Source of the DNA: Rhea pennata
Taxonomy: Eukaryota; Chordata; Aves; Rheiformes; Rheidae
Direction of reading: 5' to 3'
DNA length: 64,000 nucleotides
NCBI RefSeq assembly: GCF_028389875.1
Contig: NC_084682.1
Coordinates: 1,002,001 to 1,066,000 of the forward strand
This document shows positions 1-13,800 of this stretch, in pieces (the stretch's first letter is position 1; each line of letters begins with the position of its first letter). Position numbers and translations under genes: made by a program. The notes under the pieces are model-generated. The model was given only the letters and a program-made list of their open reading frames with translations. It was not told the DNA's origin and did not search any database.

Positions 1-350
1 CGGTGAAGGTCACGGTGACCTCACAGCCCTCCCCTCCCTCCTCTCTCCAGCCCAGAGCACCCTCGCCAGCGTCCACGTCCACGTGTGCAGCGAGCACATG
101 GCTAGTGCCAGCCCCCAGCGTCAGCGGGACTGCCCGCCCAGGGCTGCGAGCCGAGCCGTGCAGGCCGCTGCAGCGCTGTGCAGCTGCGCCTGCCGGAGGA
201 GGTGGTGAGGAGCTGCCTCAGCTCCCGTGGGTGGGTGGGCTCTGCTGGGCCAGTGCGGCTTGTGTAACCTCCTCGCTGACGTTAGCGTCTGCTGCTCTCA
301 GTGATTTTCTTGTCCGCTTTTTGCACAGAAGCAAGAGTGTCTCTTGCGGC
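1..350. other. GC-rich, CpG-containing segment, unassigned
   Basis: This first stretch is clearly richer in G+C and CpG than the 20 kb that follow. It has a pyrimidine tract ending in CAG near position 50, which looks like a splice acceptor. The reading frames after it do not match the proline-rich N-terminus or bHLH region of MNT, nor any other protein I recognise. A 119-codon open frame covers it, but GC-rich DNA opens frames by chance. By position it should be MNT intron or lie near an upstream MNT exon. I cannot assign a function. Confidence 0.3.
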
Positions 351-3036
351 CGATCATTTTAATTCAGAAACAACAGGGAGTATCCAGAAAGCAGAATATC
401 TTCCTTGGTATTTGTTTTGCTGTGGATTTAGCCTGAATCATGACATGCACTTGTGCTAAAAAATAGACAGCTGTGTTTATTTGCCTGAAAAACAGATTAT
501 TAAAAATCTTGTTTGAATTTTCAGACTTTTAAAAAAAGACTTACTTATTTCATTTTGAATTTAACTTCAAGCTGTTTCAACAAAAATAACACACATGGGG
601 AGTTCATCCCACAGATGAACCATCTGCTGATGCTCCTCACCTGTCCCAACTGATCATGAAGGGAGCCTAAATGGGACCGCAGACTGGACTGGGACATCAG
701 CTGGCAGCTATGGCTAGATGAGATGAATCCCAGCCTGACTTAAAGATGGAAGCACAGGGTTAGTCATGATTAAAAGAAAAACAAAAGAAGCATTGCCTTC
801 TTGGCAGTAAAAAATACAGTTAACACACCCACCCACACGGAACATTTCAAAGACTGTCTTTGCCCTGTATCTCCATAGGCTTTTTTTTTTTTTTCCTGCA
901 GCTGCAGGGTACCACAAATCACATTCCAAATTCAGCATGTTTCACTTAACAGGCTTGTTTGCCTCTCTCCCTGGTGAAGAGGACACGGGAATTGTACAAA
1001 GGAGAGTTAAAAGTAAAGATTTTAATTCGCAGTATAGCGAAGTAGTTCTTCATGAAAACAAGAAGATACCCAAACCAAATGAGTCTTTCACAGAATGAGT
1101 GCAGTGTGCTGGCCCTGAAGCTGTAGTTAGCTGATGATCTGTGCCTTCAAGGATTATGACAGTTTACTAATTGTTGCAGTCTCTCTTTCTGTGAAATCCT
1201 TTTTTTCTTCATTCCAGCTAGAACTTTTTAGAAACCAGCTATTTGTTTCCTTGGCTGACTTTAAATATTTGTGTCTGTATCAAATCAGATAAGTTAGAAA
1301 GTTAAATTCCAAACATCCATTTAGCTGTCATTTTAATTTATCCTTAGAGTTGTGATTGTGCACTGCAACAGTAAATTAGGATCTCCGCAATTAAACACAT
1401 TGTTGCACAAAGGAAATTAGGCCGAACACAGTTGGAAGTTAATAATCCTTTCAAATAGTGATTCAGTTTTAGGCAGTGTAAGCAGTTGTGTTGTGAACTA
1501 ACTTCATGGCTTTCAGTTGAAGGAATTGTCTCTTACTGGTCAAAGCAGCAGAGTGGGCCTTCAGTCTCCAAGTGGCGGAGCCTGCACCGTAGTACATCTG
1601 TTCTGCGAGCCAAGCCACCTAACCTCTTTGTTCTTCGCATATGGACCACAAAACATAGGTAAAATACTGAAGACCTGAAAGTTTCTAAGATGCCTAAAAA
1701 TGATTAGAAAAACATGCAGTGGGAAAAAATGCTGTTACCTACTGTGAGAGAACCATGGCCCAGTCCTCAGCTGGGGCAGATCAGCATTTGCTCCATAGAA
1801 GTGATATTCTCTGCAGAAAGCTAGCACAAGACACTTGTCTTCTTTCAACAGTGAGCAGTTAGAAGTGGGAGTTACTGTTCCTTTCTTGTACTGGATACAG
1901 TACTGCTGTGGTGGCCAGGGAAGTAAAGTTCTGGAAGACTGAGAATACAGTGTGTAGCCAGGACCTTAATGCAGCTGGGTGTTTTGATTGACTTTAAAGG
2001 ATTCCTTCCCCCCTAGGAAATGTTCTAATCATCTTAGTTGGAGGCTAATTGAAGCCCTTAAGCAAGACTCTTTTCTTTTTCTCCGCCTTTGCCTGTCACA
2101 ATGGTACCTGAATACCTTCCATTTTCAGAGGTTATTTTTCTATGGCATATTAGTTTAAAACAACATCCATGCAATTAGCTCACCACATAACATCAGGACA
2201 CCAGGACAACCAAAACTGGCACACTAGAATCACACACAGAATCACAGCCTGACAGATTTCAGATCACACTGTAAGTCCTGTTTGTTTGCCAGAATTTCTG
2301 TACTATAACCAAAGTCAAATGCTGAGTAAATAATAACCTGCTTACAAAATACTAGATGGAGCTTTCCAGAGCTTGCAAGAGTCAAAGATTAGAATCCTTT
2401 AAAGTTTGCTAAGTAGGAAGGCACTGTGATCTAAACTGCTGCGTGTGCTGCTTTAGGTACTCCCAAAAGTATTGAGGGGCAGGTAGGGGGAGCTCTGTAT
2501 AGGAAATTAATTTTGCTTGCCAATTCATATAGCAGCAAGTAGGCTTGGTGGATGACCTCTTACTATTAGAGATGGAAAATAGTTATGAAATGAACTTACA
2601 ATATATATGACCAATTTGTCATATACTGTCTCCAAAAGAGGCAGGAAGGTTAGAATTTCTCTCTGCCTCAGGAAGCAGGATTTAAATTCTACCCTACATC
2701 ATGCTGATTTGAAGGATATTGGTACAAAGCTACAGATACTACCAGAAAATTTGCCTTTTGGTCCATGTCTGTGGTCTTCCCACTGATCACTCACTTGGAC
2801 TTTTGCTGCAAAAAAAGGTCTTTTGGTCTTCTGGTTATATGTACTTAGAGAAATCTAAAAATGAATGACAGAGCATTTTAAAAGTCATGTGGCTGCTTGT
2901 GTGAATAGGTTGCAAGCCTCTTGCTGTTCCCTGAAATACATACCAGCTAACTAGAGAAGTGTTTTACCAAAATAAAATAATCTAATTTCACATTTTTACA
3001 TTTCTCAGTTTTTCCACTTAATGACCACAGTATCTC

Positions 3037-3061
3037 TTTTTTTTTGGGGGGGGGGGGGGGG
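3037..3061 (+). repeat. Homopolymer pair T9-G16
   Basis: Nine T are followed directly by sixteen G inside the MNT intron. It is simple sequence with no sign of being a retroposon tail. The G run is long enough that its true length is uncertain in most sequencing data. Confidence 0.9.
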
Positions 3062-6000
3062 TTATTTATAAGTCATTTAATTGGTGTCTGAATACAATAA
3101 TTCATCCCTAATGTTTAGTGCAGAGGACCAGAGCAAGGCTAGTGTGGTTTTTAAAGTCCCACGTTAATGCTCAAGTTAGGGTTTGTGTGTTATGTAAGTA
3201 AAAGAGGACACTACAAGCATAGTAGTTCCTGATGGAGGGAGAGATGCAGAACCACAGACAGTAAATCCACGTATTCAAAGTTAGAATCTGATCTATCTGG
3301 ATTATTGTATAAGAACCAAGCTCATTTAGATTCGAGCACTGTAGTGGCTGGATTATTGATCAAAATGCCTAAGCCAAACTATGGTGGTGAATCTGATTAA
3401 GTTCCCCACCTTGAAAAGTACAGTTGTGACATTATTATTTTTATTATATTTTTATATTCTCTGCCAGCTACTAGATGAAGACATTTATCTATCCATATAA
3501 CGAACCCAGTGAGAACCTGGGTCCATTAGTAGTTTCAGTTCTTCCTTCATGCGAACAGCACTCACATGCCAAGCAGTGCTACTTCAAGTTGTTTACCTGA
3601 CCCGATTCATTGATTTTTGTCTTGTCTAATTAGCCTGGATTTTATCGCGAACAGAAAAAGGCTACCAGCAACAATAGGCCATACCCCAGCAAGGGTATGG
3701 TGTTATCTGTTGATTTCAGAAAGAGAAGAGAAATAACAGTGCTGAGTAGTGAAGTTGAGCAAGTTGAAACCTGCTTAAAAATGTGAAATAGAGTTTGGTT
3801 ATAGGGCTGATCCTCCACTGGAGTGGAGAGTGAATGTACAGTACCTGCAGAATCTAGTTTCCCCTTGTGGTAGAGTCATTGAAGAGTTGACTTTAACTTT
3901 AGAGGTACTACATCAAGTTACATCAATGTAGGAAATGGGGTCCCAAACTTGAGAAGCTGAGAGATGCTATAAGAACTTTCAGCCCCTTAGCTCTGAGCAT
4001 ACCTAGCATTTTGCATTTTGGACTCCTAAGACTTTCCAATCCACTCCATCATATTGCCCGTAAAAGGAACTATTTTCCTATTGAAGGGACCTTGCATTGA
4101 CTTCCAAAAGACTGGGCTAAAGCCCTCTGAGAAATCTCTGTGTCCATTTATCATTTGCTGAGATTTATTACTAAAGTTTCAGTGAGAGTCATGTGTAGTA
4201 TGTTTTTTGAATTAAATGGCAAGAGGCTTGTTGCATTAAGCTAGGATGGCATCCTAGTGTGTGTAGGCCTAACGGTTCTGTGGGTAAAATCCTCATTTAG
4301 ATTGTACTGATAGATGGTTTTTCTTTTTGATAACTTGCACAATCATCGAATAAAAGAAACTTTGGATTCTCGTCTTGAATTGGGAGTTTACTACTCTAGC
4401 TGGTACATCAGCCAAAATCATTTTGGGCCCTCAGGCAGCTCTGGACATTAGAAGTCAAATCGTCAGCCATCCCTTACCAGTTGTAGTATAATCTACTTGA
4501 AGGGAGATTCCACCCTCACAGCAGTCAGCAGATAGGCTTTATTTGCAGGAGTGGCTGCAAGACACATCATGCAATAGAACTCTTTAAAGGCCTAGTGTTT
4601 GGACATTGAGTGGATGGAAGCTCTTTCTTAATCTTTGGCAAACAGGATGGTACAGTGTCTCATTTGTGATTCATACACTTGAGTTCGAAAAGGGAAAACA
4701 GAATTACAGCTTTTTCATATTTTTTGATTGTTAGGATTTCTACATCTATCATACTGCTGTCATTTAAGTAGCAGTTTAAAGAAACACTCAGGGCTCTAAA
4801 AACCAAACCAGCCTCTAATTCTAACATAATACAGGGTTTCAAAGTGAGCTTTGTTGGAGTCTATTTCAGGTGCTAGTGCTCCTGTGAGATCAGAGAGCAG
4901 GCATGGGAGAGAAGAGCGCAAATGACATGACAAAAGTGGTAATAAGTACAGCTTGATTACACAGGCTTTATTTTACATTTAATGTCACAGAAGTCACCCA
5001 CCTTTAAAATTTTGTGATAATCACTACTAGTAGTGAAACTAATTTCTTCCAATTCAAGATAAAAGAGAACCTCCATGCAGTGTTTGGATGCAGAAGACAG
5101 TGACCCTCAGATTTCTTTTTAGGAAAACAAAAACCACAAAAACAAGAACAGCATAACCATTCCGCTTATTTTGTATTTTTGTTTTTCCCTCCTAGCATCG
5201 TTGGGAAGAGGTTAGGGCCCCATGGTACAGATCTTTAAGGGTTGTTTGGACTCCTTCGACTTCTAGTCCTCTGACTAGCAGAGAGCAAATATGTACATTG
5301 ATACACTCTAAAATTACAGTGAAGTAGTTATTGGCCTGTTAAATTACTAACAAATAGTTACAGGAGAGCAGCAATCATTGTGAGTGTCTGCCTAAGTGCA
5401 GCAGAGTTCAGCCCATGTTATGCAATGGATTGTAGTCGTAGATGTCAGTGACAGCCTTGCCAGGCATATAAGTCAACTACAAAATAATAAAAGGGAGATT
5501 TTGAAACTTTTTATAGTACAGCAGCAGGAAGTTGGTATCAACTTAATCTCTTGTTGTCATGTCAGCAGTACTATGATGCGATAGAAATATTGATAAAATA
5601 TACTTTCAGGGATGTGGAAATGTAAGTAAGATTTTAAATGTCTCCCTTTGTATCAGTTGTTACTTATCAAAAGTTAATAGTGATTCTGATCCAGTTTGTG
5701 CTGGGAACTTGCCCTGCCAATTCTTGTGGTTTTATCAGAATGCGTTCTTGTGTGCAACTGTGATGTTTTGTTTCGTTTTCTCTCTCTGTCCCTCTCTCTC
5801 ACCACTATTACTGTGGGGAAGGATCCACACAGGCTGTGGGGAAACGGGATGACCTTGGTGAAACAATGAAACTGGTTCACAAAACACTGACAAATGCATT
5901 ATTTAAGAAAAACAGAAAAATAGCTTTTCTTATCCCCCCCCCCCAATTCTTTTGCTTTTAGCAGTCTTAATTGTCTTTTATGTCACAAGGAGTTAAACAT

Positions 6001-9000
6001 ACAAAATGAAGTTTAAGTTTAGAATGTCCCTTTCATTGTAGACTACTTACCATTTCTTTTACTGGTGATACGCTGCTAATTGAGAGGCAGCCAATACAGC
6101 ACCTATAGAAAAAAGCGTAGGCTGCACTCTGATAATGAGGATATCACATAAAGACTGTTGATCCTGTCACACTGAGATACAGCGTGATCCAAATATCTAG
6201 GCTGCTCAGATCCATGTAAAAGAGCATTTGGGGGCAATTAGTCTTTGAAAATTACAATTCTGGTTGAAAGAGCAAGGTAGGTGGCAAGTGACCTGTACTC
6301 TTATTCTATACAAATTAGGTGCAAGTTGGGTGCCATCTGTTGGGCAGATATGTGATTATTCACTGTACTTGTATTTTAGGGAACCAATTCCCAACACCTA
6401 AGCACTGTTGTGTTTTCCTACAGTTTTAGAAAGACCAGTTTTTATTTTGCTCCTCTTCACAAAAGTCCTGAAATATTTGAGTGAAAAATATCTTTAAAAG
6501 AAGTACGATCCCATTCTGCAAACAAACTTACCCATCTAAAATGCTTCATCTGGTTGTGTCCAAGCCACGTGTTTCTAGGTAACTGGCACGTTCTTATTAA
6601 TCCTAGGGCATTGTCTTTAACGAGGTGACCTGGCATTGTTGGGGGCTCTGGCTGGCAGCTGCTGCTAAGAGATCAGTCTCTAGGATGCTTCAGAGATGAT
6701 CATTGCAAAATAGTATTTTTCTCTGCAAATTGCTCGACCAGGGAGAAGAATAGTCTACTAGATCTTAATTTGTATAATCATAAAGGAGTGACCTTTGAAC
6801 TTAAATGTTATAATATGTCTTAGCCGGTCTGCATCTCAGTCAAGTTCAATTTTTGATAAATTTTCAAAAATAGCTAAATGATGCTGTTGAGTGACAATAG
6901 TCAGTCTAAAAAGAGATAGTTAGGAGATTCCTAAGTTACTCAGCCTTGCATGTTGGAATGCTAGAAGAACATGGCAACTCAAGGCCTATGTAAAATTTAG
7001 CAAAATAGGCACCTGTTTCTTTTAACTCCATTCTACATTATTTTATTTCTGTGCATGCACTGTGAATGGTGATATTAATTTTATATAGGTTAGGTGAGTT
7101 TGCAGAATGTTAATCAGCTGAGAACAAGGGAAACTTTTAAATAGGAATAAACCGTAAATAAAACTGAATTTCAATTTAAAATTCTTGTGAAAATCTGCCT
7201 TTTTACTTTAGTATTTGTTGCAATTCAGAACTCCTCATCACCAGTAATTGGCACCTTTCTGTAATTTTGATAATTTTGTGGTGCTTTACCTACTAATGTA
7301 AGCAGTCTCTCAGCTGTGCTCAGGAGCTTTGCTGTACTTTGGTGCTTCAGCTTTTGCAGCACTGCAGTCTGAGTGACTGCTTTTGAACCACCTCTGTGAC
7401 GTACTCCAGAGATTTTCAGTGTTGACCATGTGCAGGCATTGCAGGAAATACTTGGTTGCTGAGCTGACAAGCGCTTGCAATCCTAAGGTCTTTTCCTGCA
7501 TGGAGGCAAAGATTGGCCTTGCACAGGTGCAAAAATTGGGCTTTGCATGCTGTCCTGAGATCTGTTCCCTTTGCTTTCAAGGCCATAGCAGTGGAAGAGA
7601 CAGGTTGACCAAAAGCCTTTTATGACCTAGACCTGATTTGTGGGCTGTAGGTAGAGCCATCATGATGTGACTGACTAGCACTGACCTCATTGCATCAGTG
7701 GAGAAATTGAGGAACAACGGTGGCATGGGAGGATCTATATCTTTCTCTGAATCACAGAGAAAGACATAGTAACTTAGTCTTCTGAGACCTTTTCCTGAGT
7801 TTTATGTGTAGTAGATTATAAACATAAGCAATGCAACTATTGCCCTTGCTCTGCTCACACTTAGAGCCTTACCTCCCCCTCCAGGCAGAGGACACTGAGT
7901 CAGCCTGTCCTGCCTACAGTACTTTGCACGCAGTAAGGCTGTCAATCTCATAGGTTTTGCACCTTATTTCTGCATCCCTGATGCATTTGAGATGTGTGGG
8001 AGGCCCCACACTCCACTTGTTCTGTTGGAGATGGGGTGTTTTCGCTCCTCTTCTGTTAGGGAATGTAGTTCTGCCAAAGAAAGCTTCTCCACTAGCATAT
8101 GGTTGTCAGAATGCCATCATCTGCCAAAATTGTGTTTATAGGAAGCATGTTCGTGTTACAACTGAAACCCGCATCTACATGTCCCCCAGTGGCCGCTGCT
8201 CAAAAACCTTGGGAATATTTATGTTCTAATACGAAGCTCATTGGTACATCTTGCCTGTTGACTAAGCCAAATTTATAAAAATAAGAACAAAGAGAGTACC
8301 ATACTCAGGATCCATCCAGAACTGTATTTTGTCTCTCACAGCAGTCACTGTGAGATGCCTCTAAGAAAAACAAAGAGTGCTGCAGCAAGTAGATATGATG
8401 ATAATATATCTCCAGGTTTATATCCTCCTCATCTCTAACAGTAAGACATCTGGCTTTAGCTCTAAAGCATAACTGTATTATGTCTTCCAGAACTGTTGTC
8501 TGTGCATCATCATGCAGTTGCACAAAAGGTTTGTAAGAGTCCAAAATCCTGCAGTTTTGCCATTAATAATGGACCCTTGAAATGCAATGTGCTTTATCCT
8601 AATACGTGGAAAATTATTGGAGTTAAACCACAGATACATTTACCATGTCAAACAAATTAAGCTACTTTGAGTTTGGGTGATTTTCCAAGTCACAAACAAT
8701 GCAGTACTTGGGAGTACTTTTGGGTACCCATCATTAACATCATTGCAATTGTTCCACTTATTTCCTGAATGATTATTATGATTAAAAATAAATAAATAAA
8801 TAAAAACATGCAAACAAACTTAACACCTTCTCATTGCAAATAATACTTGAATATTTTCTAAAGATTGGATTGCTCTTAACCATGAAGGCAATATCAAGGA
8901 ATAAAACATATCTGCTACGCTGGTAAATGCCAGCATGGTTTTGGTGGTTGGTGCTGGGAGTGGCTATGCCTTGTCCTGCTTTGTTTTTTCACTGTGTATT

Positions 9001-9011
9001 GCAGTCACTGC

Positions 9012-9036
9012 TTTTTTTTTTTTTTTTTTTTTTTTT
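9012..9036 (+). repeat. Poly-T tract (25 bases)
   Basis: An uninterrupted run of T lies in the MNT intron. I saw no target-site duplication or gene-like sequence beside it, so a processed pseudogene is not supported. Confidence 0.9.
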
Positions 9037-10719
9037 CTAAATTTGTTCTTTATCTTCCTACTTCCTAGTTTGGATTCTTCTTACCTTCTAGCCTAGTAAA
9101 TATGTGTACTTTGTTCAGAGAACTGTGCTTGCAAGAGGCTGGGCCCTGGCCTGTTCATATAACCATGTTTCAGCTATATTCTTGTTCCAGAGATTATGGC
9201 CCAATGTGTTTTTTATTCAAGATCTGTGTGCTAACAATGTGTAGATAACTAATAACAGTAGTGCATGTTCTCATTTCCCCATTATTTCTTTGCTCCAAGC
9301 AGATTTTCTATGCTGTGAAATATTTCTATCTATTTAGCTCTCCTGTAAACTACAGAGAATAGTGCTGGATGCACCAATTCACAAATTCTTTGCTGGAACA
9401 GTTTTCTGGTCACTTGCAGAAAAGGCAGCAAATGACTTGCTCATTTCCTGAAAACACCATGCTTACACATGCATGCGAGGGTGAAGTCACATCCTAGAAT
9501 ATAACAAAACTCTGGCTGCCTTCCTTGTCCAGGCGTTAAAACAAATGGAAAAGCTAGGTCGTGAGGCTGCTGACAAATGACCGGTCACGACTGTGAGATC
9601 TGTAGATAGACCTACACCCGACCACTCATACCACACTGCAGATTGCTTAACCTCCTTTAAAGTATCTACAAGGTAGCTATTATATATGTGGTCAGATCAG
9701 CCTGCTGTAGTGTATCAGGCCTAGGAGCAGAGTAGGATGGCCTCTCTGTTTTGTCTTGCAAGTTTTGTGTTTATTTCAATGCTCAGGTAAAGCTTTGAGA
9801 ACAGTGGCAGCCTAAAGTCTTTGTTCTGCTCCTTCCACTTCCTCTCTTCCCTCACCAAAGAAGCTTTCTTGACTACATGAGGTTCTTGAGCATAGCTGGG
9901 GAAGTTCCATTTGGCTTGACAGGTCAGTTCTAGCCAGGTAGTCAGTAATGCGTTAGGCATACCCATGGGTCTCACATTGGCCATGGAGAGGTCAGGGGTG
10001 ATCCTCAGAGTTAAGTCTATATTTGACTTCTCTCTTAGGAGTGCCAATAAGCAGTGGCTGTCATCCTTTGACAACGGTGAACACAAATGTTATTTCGTAC
10101 GTAAGACCAAGTAACTGTCAGGTAAGAAATGTTTTTCAGCTGCTTGTGTCCAGCATCTCTTAGACTCAAAGTGGATTGTCTATTGAAAACACAGGTTGTG
10201 AATTCCTTAGCGGTTATGCAGTGTTACAGCCTGATTCAAAACAGATGAGCCTTTACATCAACCTCTCATAACTTTGGATCAAGCCTTGCACAATTTTACA
10301 TTATCTCTAGGGAAAGTGAGACCATAATCCTGTACTGAGTTAGGGCTTGCATGAAGACCCATGGAAAAACTGCTGTAGTACAAACTGTTTGGATGTAGTT
10401 TCACGTGGGTGATTTTAATTGGACATACCTAACACTCCTGAGTGCATGTGAGTGTTATTTCTTTCCTAGAACATGGAAACTGGCAGTGATAAAGCAGTTA
10501 CTCTGATAGCTGACAATGATATTGTTGTGCAGTGACCTGCATTTTCCCATCCATGGCAGTAGGCTAAAGAAAGCAGCACCCTACGCTGCCACCACTGCAA
10601 GATTTCATCTGTAAAAGCCAGCCAAGTGAAACAGTTACCATAGAAACCACAGCTTTTGTTCCTGTGGAAACCAGCTGAGGGTTTCACACAAGCAGAATGT
10701 GAGATACAACTGTTAACTC

Positions 10720-10870
10720 TGCTGTTGGGCCTGATCCTACCAGGTCCTGGTTTCTCTACCTTGTAGTTACAGGGACATCACAGCCTGAGGGGCCTGGTCA
10801 TGAACGGATTCCTATTGACATCAGTGCCCACTGATTCAGGTGCTGTATCCAGGAATTACAGGAGTGAGTC
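10720..10870. repeat. Possible decayed old repeat (CCTGATCCT / CATTGACTTCAGTGGG type)
   Basis: Phrases such as GGGCCTGATCCTAC and CCTATTGACATCAGTG resemble the wording of an old dispersed repeat common in sauropsid genomes (the CATTGACTTCAGTGGGAGC type). The copy is too diverged to fix its ends. The match is from memory and not from an alignment. Confidence 0.3.
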
Positions 10871-13800
10871 CTTTACATAGAAACTTAAGACTTGATGCTA
10901 TCATCTTTACTAATTTAGGTAACTGTTACTGATGTACGTGTTCCACTGAGGTAAATGGGGACACTGATCTGACTACAGATGTAGAGAGCAAGCTCTTAAT
11001 TTTCCCTCTTTCTTACTTTGTCTCTTCCTTCATCACAGCAGATTGTATTCAGTTGGGGCAGGCAATTTTTAGATATTAGGTTTTAGAGAAACTACTCGTT
11101 GCATCTGGAGAACTTCATAGAAAATCTAGCAAGATTCAAAAGGAATAGACTTTCACTTTTAAAGTAGGAATGTCCAAAATTGGTACAATTAATGCAAAAC
11201 TTGAAAAGTACTGCAAGTGAGTGTATCACCTCTGTCTTCAGACTCTCAAATCAGTCTCTGGTTTATATTGCTTAGATTATTTGAGAGGGCCACTGAGGAA
11301 AGTGCAGCATTCTGCATAGTGGTTTGTTGTGCCCTCTTTCTTCTGATGTTTCTGGTCACAACATTGATGGTAACAGGCTGACGGACTAGTTGTACCATAC
11401 GTTTGTTGCAATGCAGCACTCTCTGTGAGGATAAGATCCTTTTCTGTAGCATTTAGCTTTTTTCATTGCATAGAGAATTCTATAACAGGAAACAAAATTC
11501 TGTATGGAATCAGAAAGCCTTACTGATGACTTTTTTGCTCAGTGCTGTGGAGATTATCTATCTAGGATTGCGATCACTGAGAGTTTTTTGGTTGAAGAAC
11601 TCATAGCTTGCTGTAGTGGCTGGGATCACAGTAGCAAAGAGGTAAAGGAAATGGCTTAAAATCGCTTTCATGATTGCCCATTGGTGAGGAATCAGTGAAT
11701 GCTGTGTAATAGAGCACAGCAGCTAAAATACACTTTGGAAAAGCTCATAATTGTAAGTGTTTTTTATATTGCTAATATGATGTTCATAAGGGGAGCTTTT
11801 TAATAAGACGTTTTAAATCTCACTGATGCCAGCTACAGGGCTGCCATATTCTGGAGACAAGTGCAGAGAAAGCATTGGGGGCATTATTTTCAGTCTTGAC
11901 ATAAGAATAAGCAATTTAATTACAGCCAGCTATAAAATGGAAATATTTGTACAGTGAAAAATGACTATTGCTGTGTAGTGACAACAGTAGTTTGTTTCTG
12001 GTTTGTTTACCAAATAATGGCAAGGGGATGTACACAAAGACAAATAACAGTTCTGAAACAGTGAGAAGACTTGAGCACAAAGGGGCAAAATGTTACAACT
12101 CACATTACATTGTGTGCTTGCTGTCATTGCAGTTGTGCTGTTTTTGCTTTAATAATCCACGTGAGTAAAGGCTACTTTGAAGCTGACAGCTACATATAAA
12201 GGAAAAAAATCAGATTCTCATGGGGAGCAAAAGCAAACCCACGAATGGATTTTAATTTGATCACTGCTCTTTAAGTGGAAGATGAAGAGGCCCTTGTCAC
12301 CACTGATCTTGCTTTCTTGTCACCATTTCCACAAGTGTGTGTTAGCAGTAGCCATTCTGTGCCTGCTTTGCACAGATGCAGATGATGACAGAGGGTGGCT
12401 TGGAGAAGGCTTAGAATCACAATGAACTCCCAGGCCCATCAGTCCTCTGTAAGCGCTGCCTAGCAAAGAACTTACTGTCAGCTTCAAAATCAGGCACAAT
12501 TTCTGTGACAATACTCATGGACTTAATATTAAGCACACACCTAAGTGTATGGCTGGACTAGGGTCAGAATGATTAAAGCACTTTATAAATACAGCTTTCG
12601 CTTTCAAAATTATTCTTGCATGCTGAGAGAGGGAAGAAGCTCCCAAACTAAATGAAAGCTGATCCTTGCAGTGTATTATTGCTCTGTACTACCTCTTGGC
12701 CTCTGCTTCCTATTTTCTGTGCAGTTAGGAGTTAAATTGCAAGAACTGTAAATATTCATGATGAAATGATCAACTTACTTTCTCCAGAGCTGGCAACGGA
12801 TGTGCAAAACTCCCAACATCATCAAAAGCCGTGGATGCATTAGTGTGAAAATCATGAAATCTGTGATTTTTTTCCCAAGTTAGAGCAATTGCTCCCATCA
12901 GTATTAGGATCAGGATTTACTGTCTCTGTTAGTGATGCTCTTGTGGAATTTTTTTAAAGTGCATAGAAATAAAAAATAAATCATTTTCAAAGTTGTGCTT
13001 TTCACAGTAGCTTCCTTACGCTGTGGAGAAAATGTTGCCTGGGCAACGAAGGCTTCCAATTTCTCAACACTTAAAAAGAAATAAAAGAATTATAATCATT
13101 TTCACAAATATGGGAAGAATCTGTGGTGAAATTTGTCACTTGAAAATAGCAGTTGCAAGGGCAGTGCATTTGTTGAGCCATCTCTGTGAATGTTTGTAAT
13201 CACAGTCCCATGCTTTTCTGACCAGGTGCTGTGGTGTATGGAAGTAATACTTTGTTTTCTTTAGGAATTTACAGCTTCCAAGGTTAATTCATCCTTGCAA
13301 CTCTGAGGAAAGTAGGGAAACAGAAATGCAAATAACTTGAGTAACTTTTCCACCAAAAAGAAACAGAATCAGCATGTCCTGAATGAGGGCTAAACTCCAG
13401 GATTTCACACTAGTAAATTGCAGGTTTCCTCCATTCTGTCTGTTGCTTCTCTGATGAAACATAACATACAGCTTGGCAAAACAGCTGGCCCAGATGTAGA
13501 ATGAGAGAGGAGCAATTGGAGTCTGCTCTACCTAAACACCATGATTCGAACATACACTTTCCAAATACTGGCCTGTAGCATTTCATTCTGAGTAAGGTGA
13601 GGAGCTGCATAGCAGGAGATTGGGCCCTGGGAGTGCTCAGTTATGCAGTGAGGTTTTTCTTAACATTTTTCTAGGCATTCATCCTTGCAAGAGACTATGT
13701 TCATGACAGATGTGACACTGGTCTAATCATAACCTCATAAAGCATATAATTGCACATTAGGAAGAAACTCAGCTGGACTTTTTGTAATTTTTTCACATTC

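Noticed and set aside
9012..9036. Poly-T tract as the antisense poly-A tail of a processed pseudogene
   Set aside because: No gene-like sequence or flanking duplication beside it.
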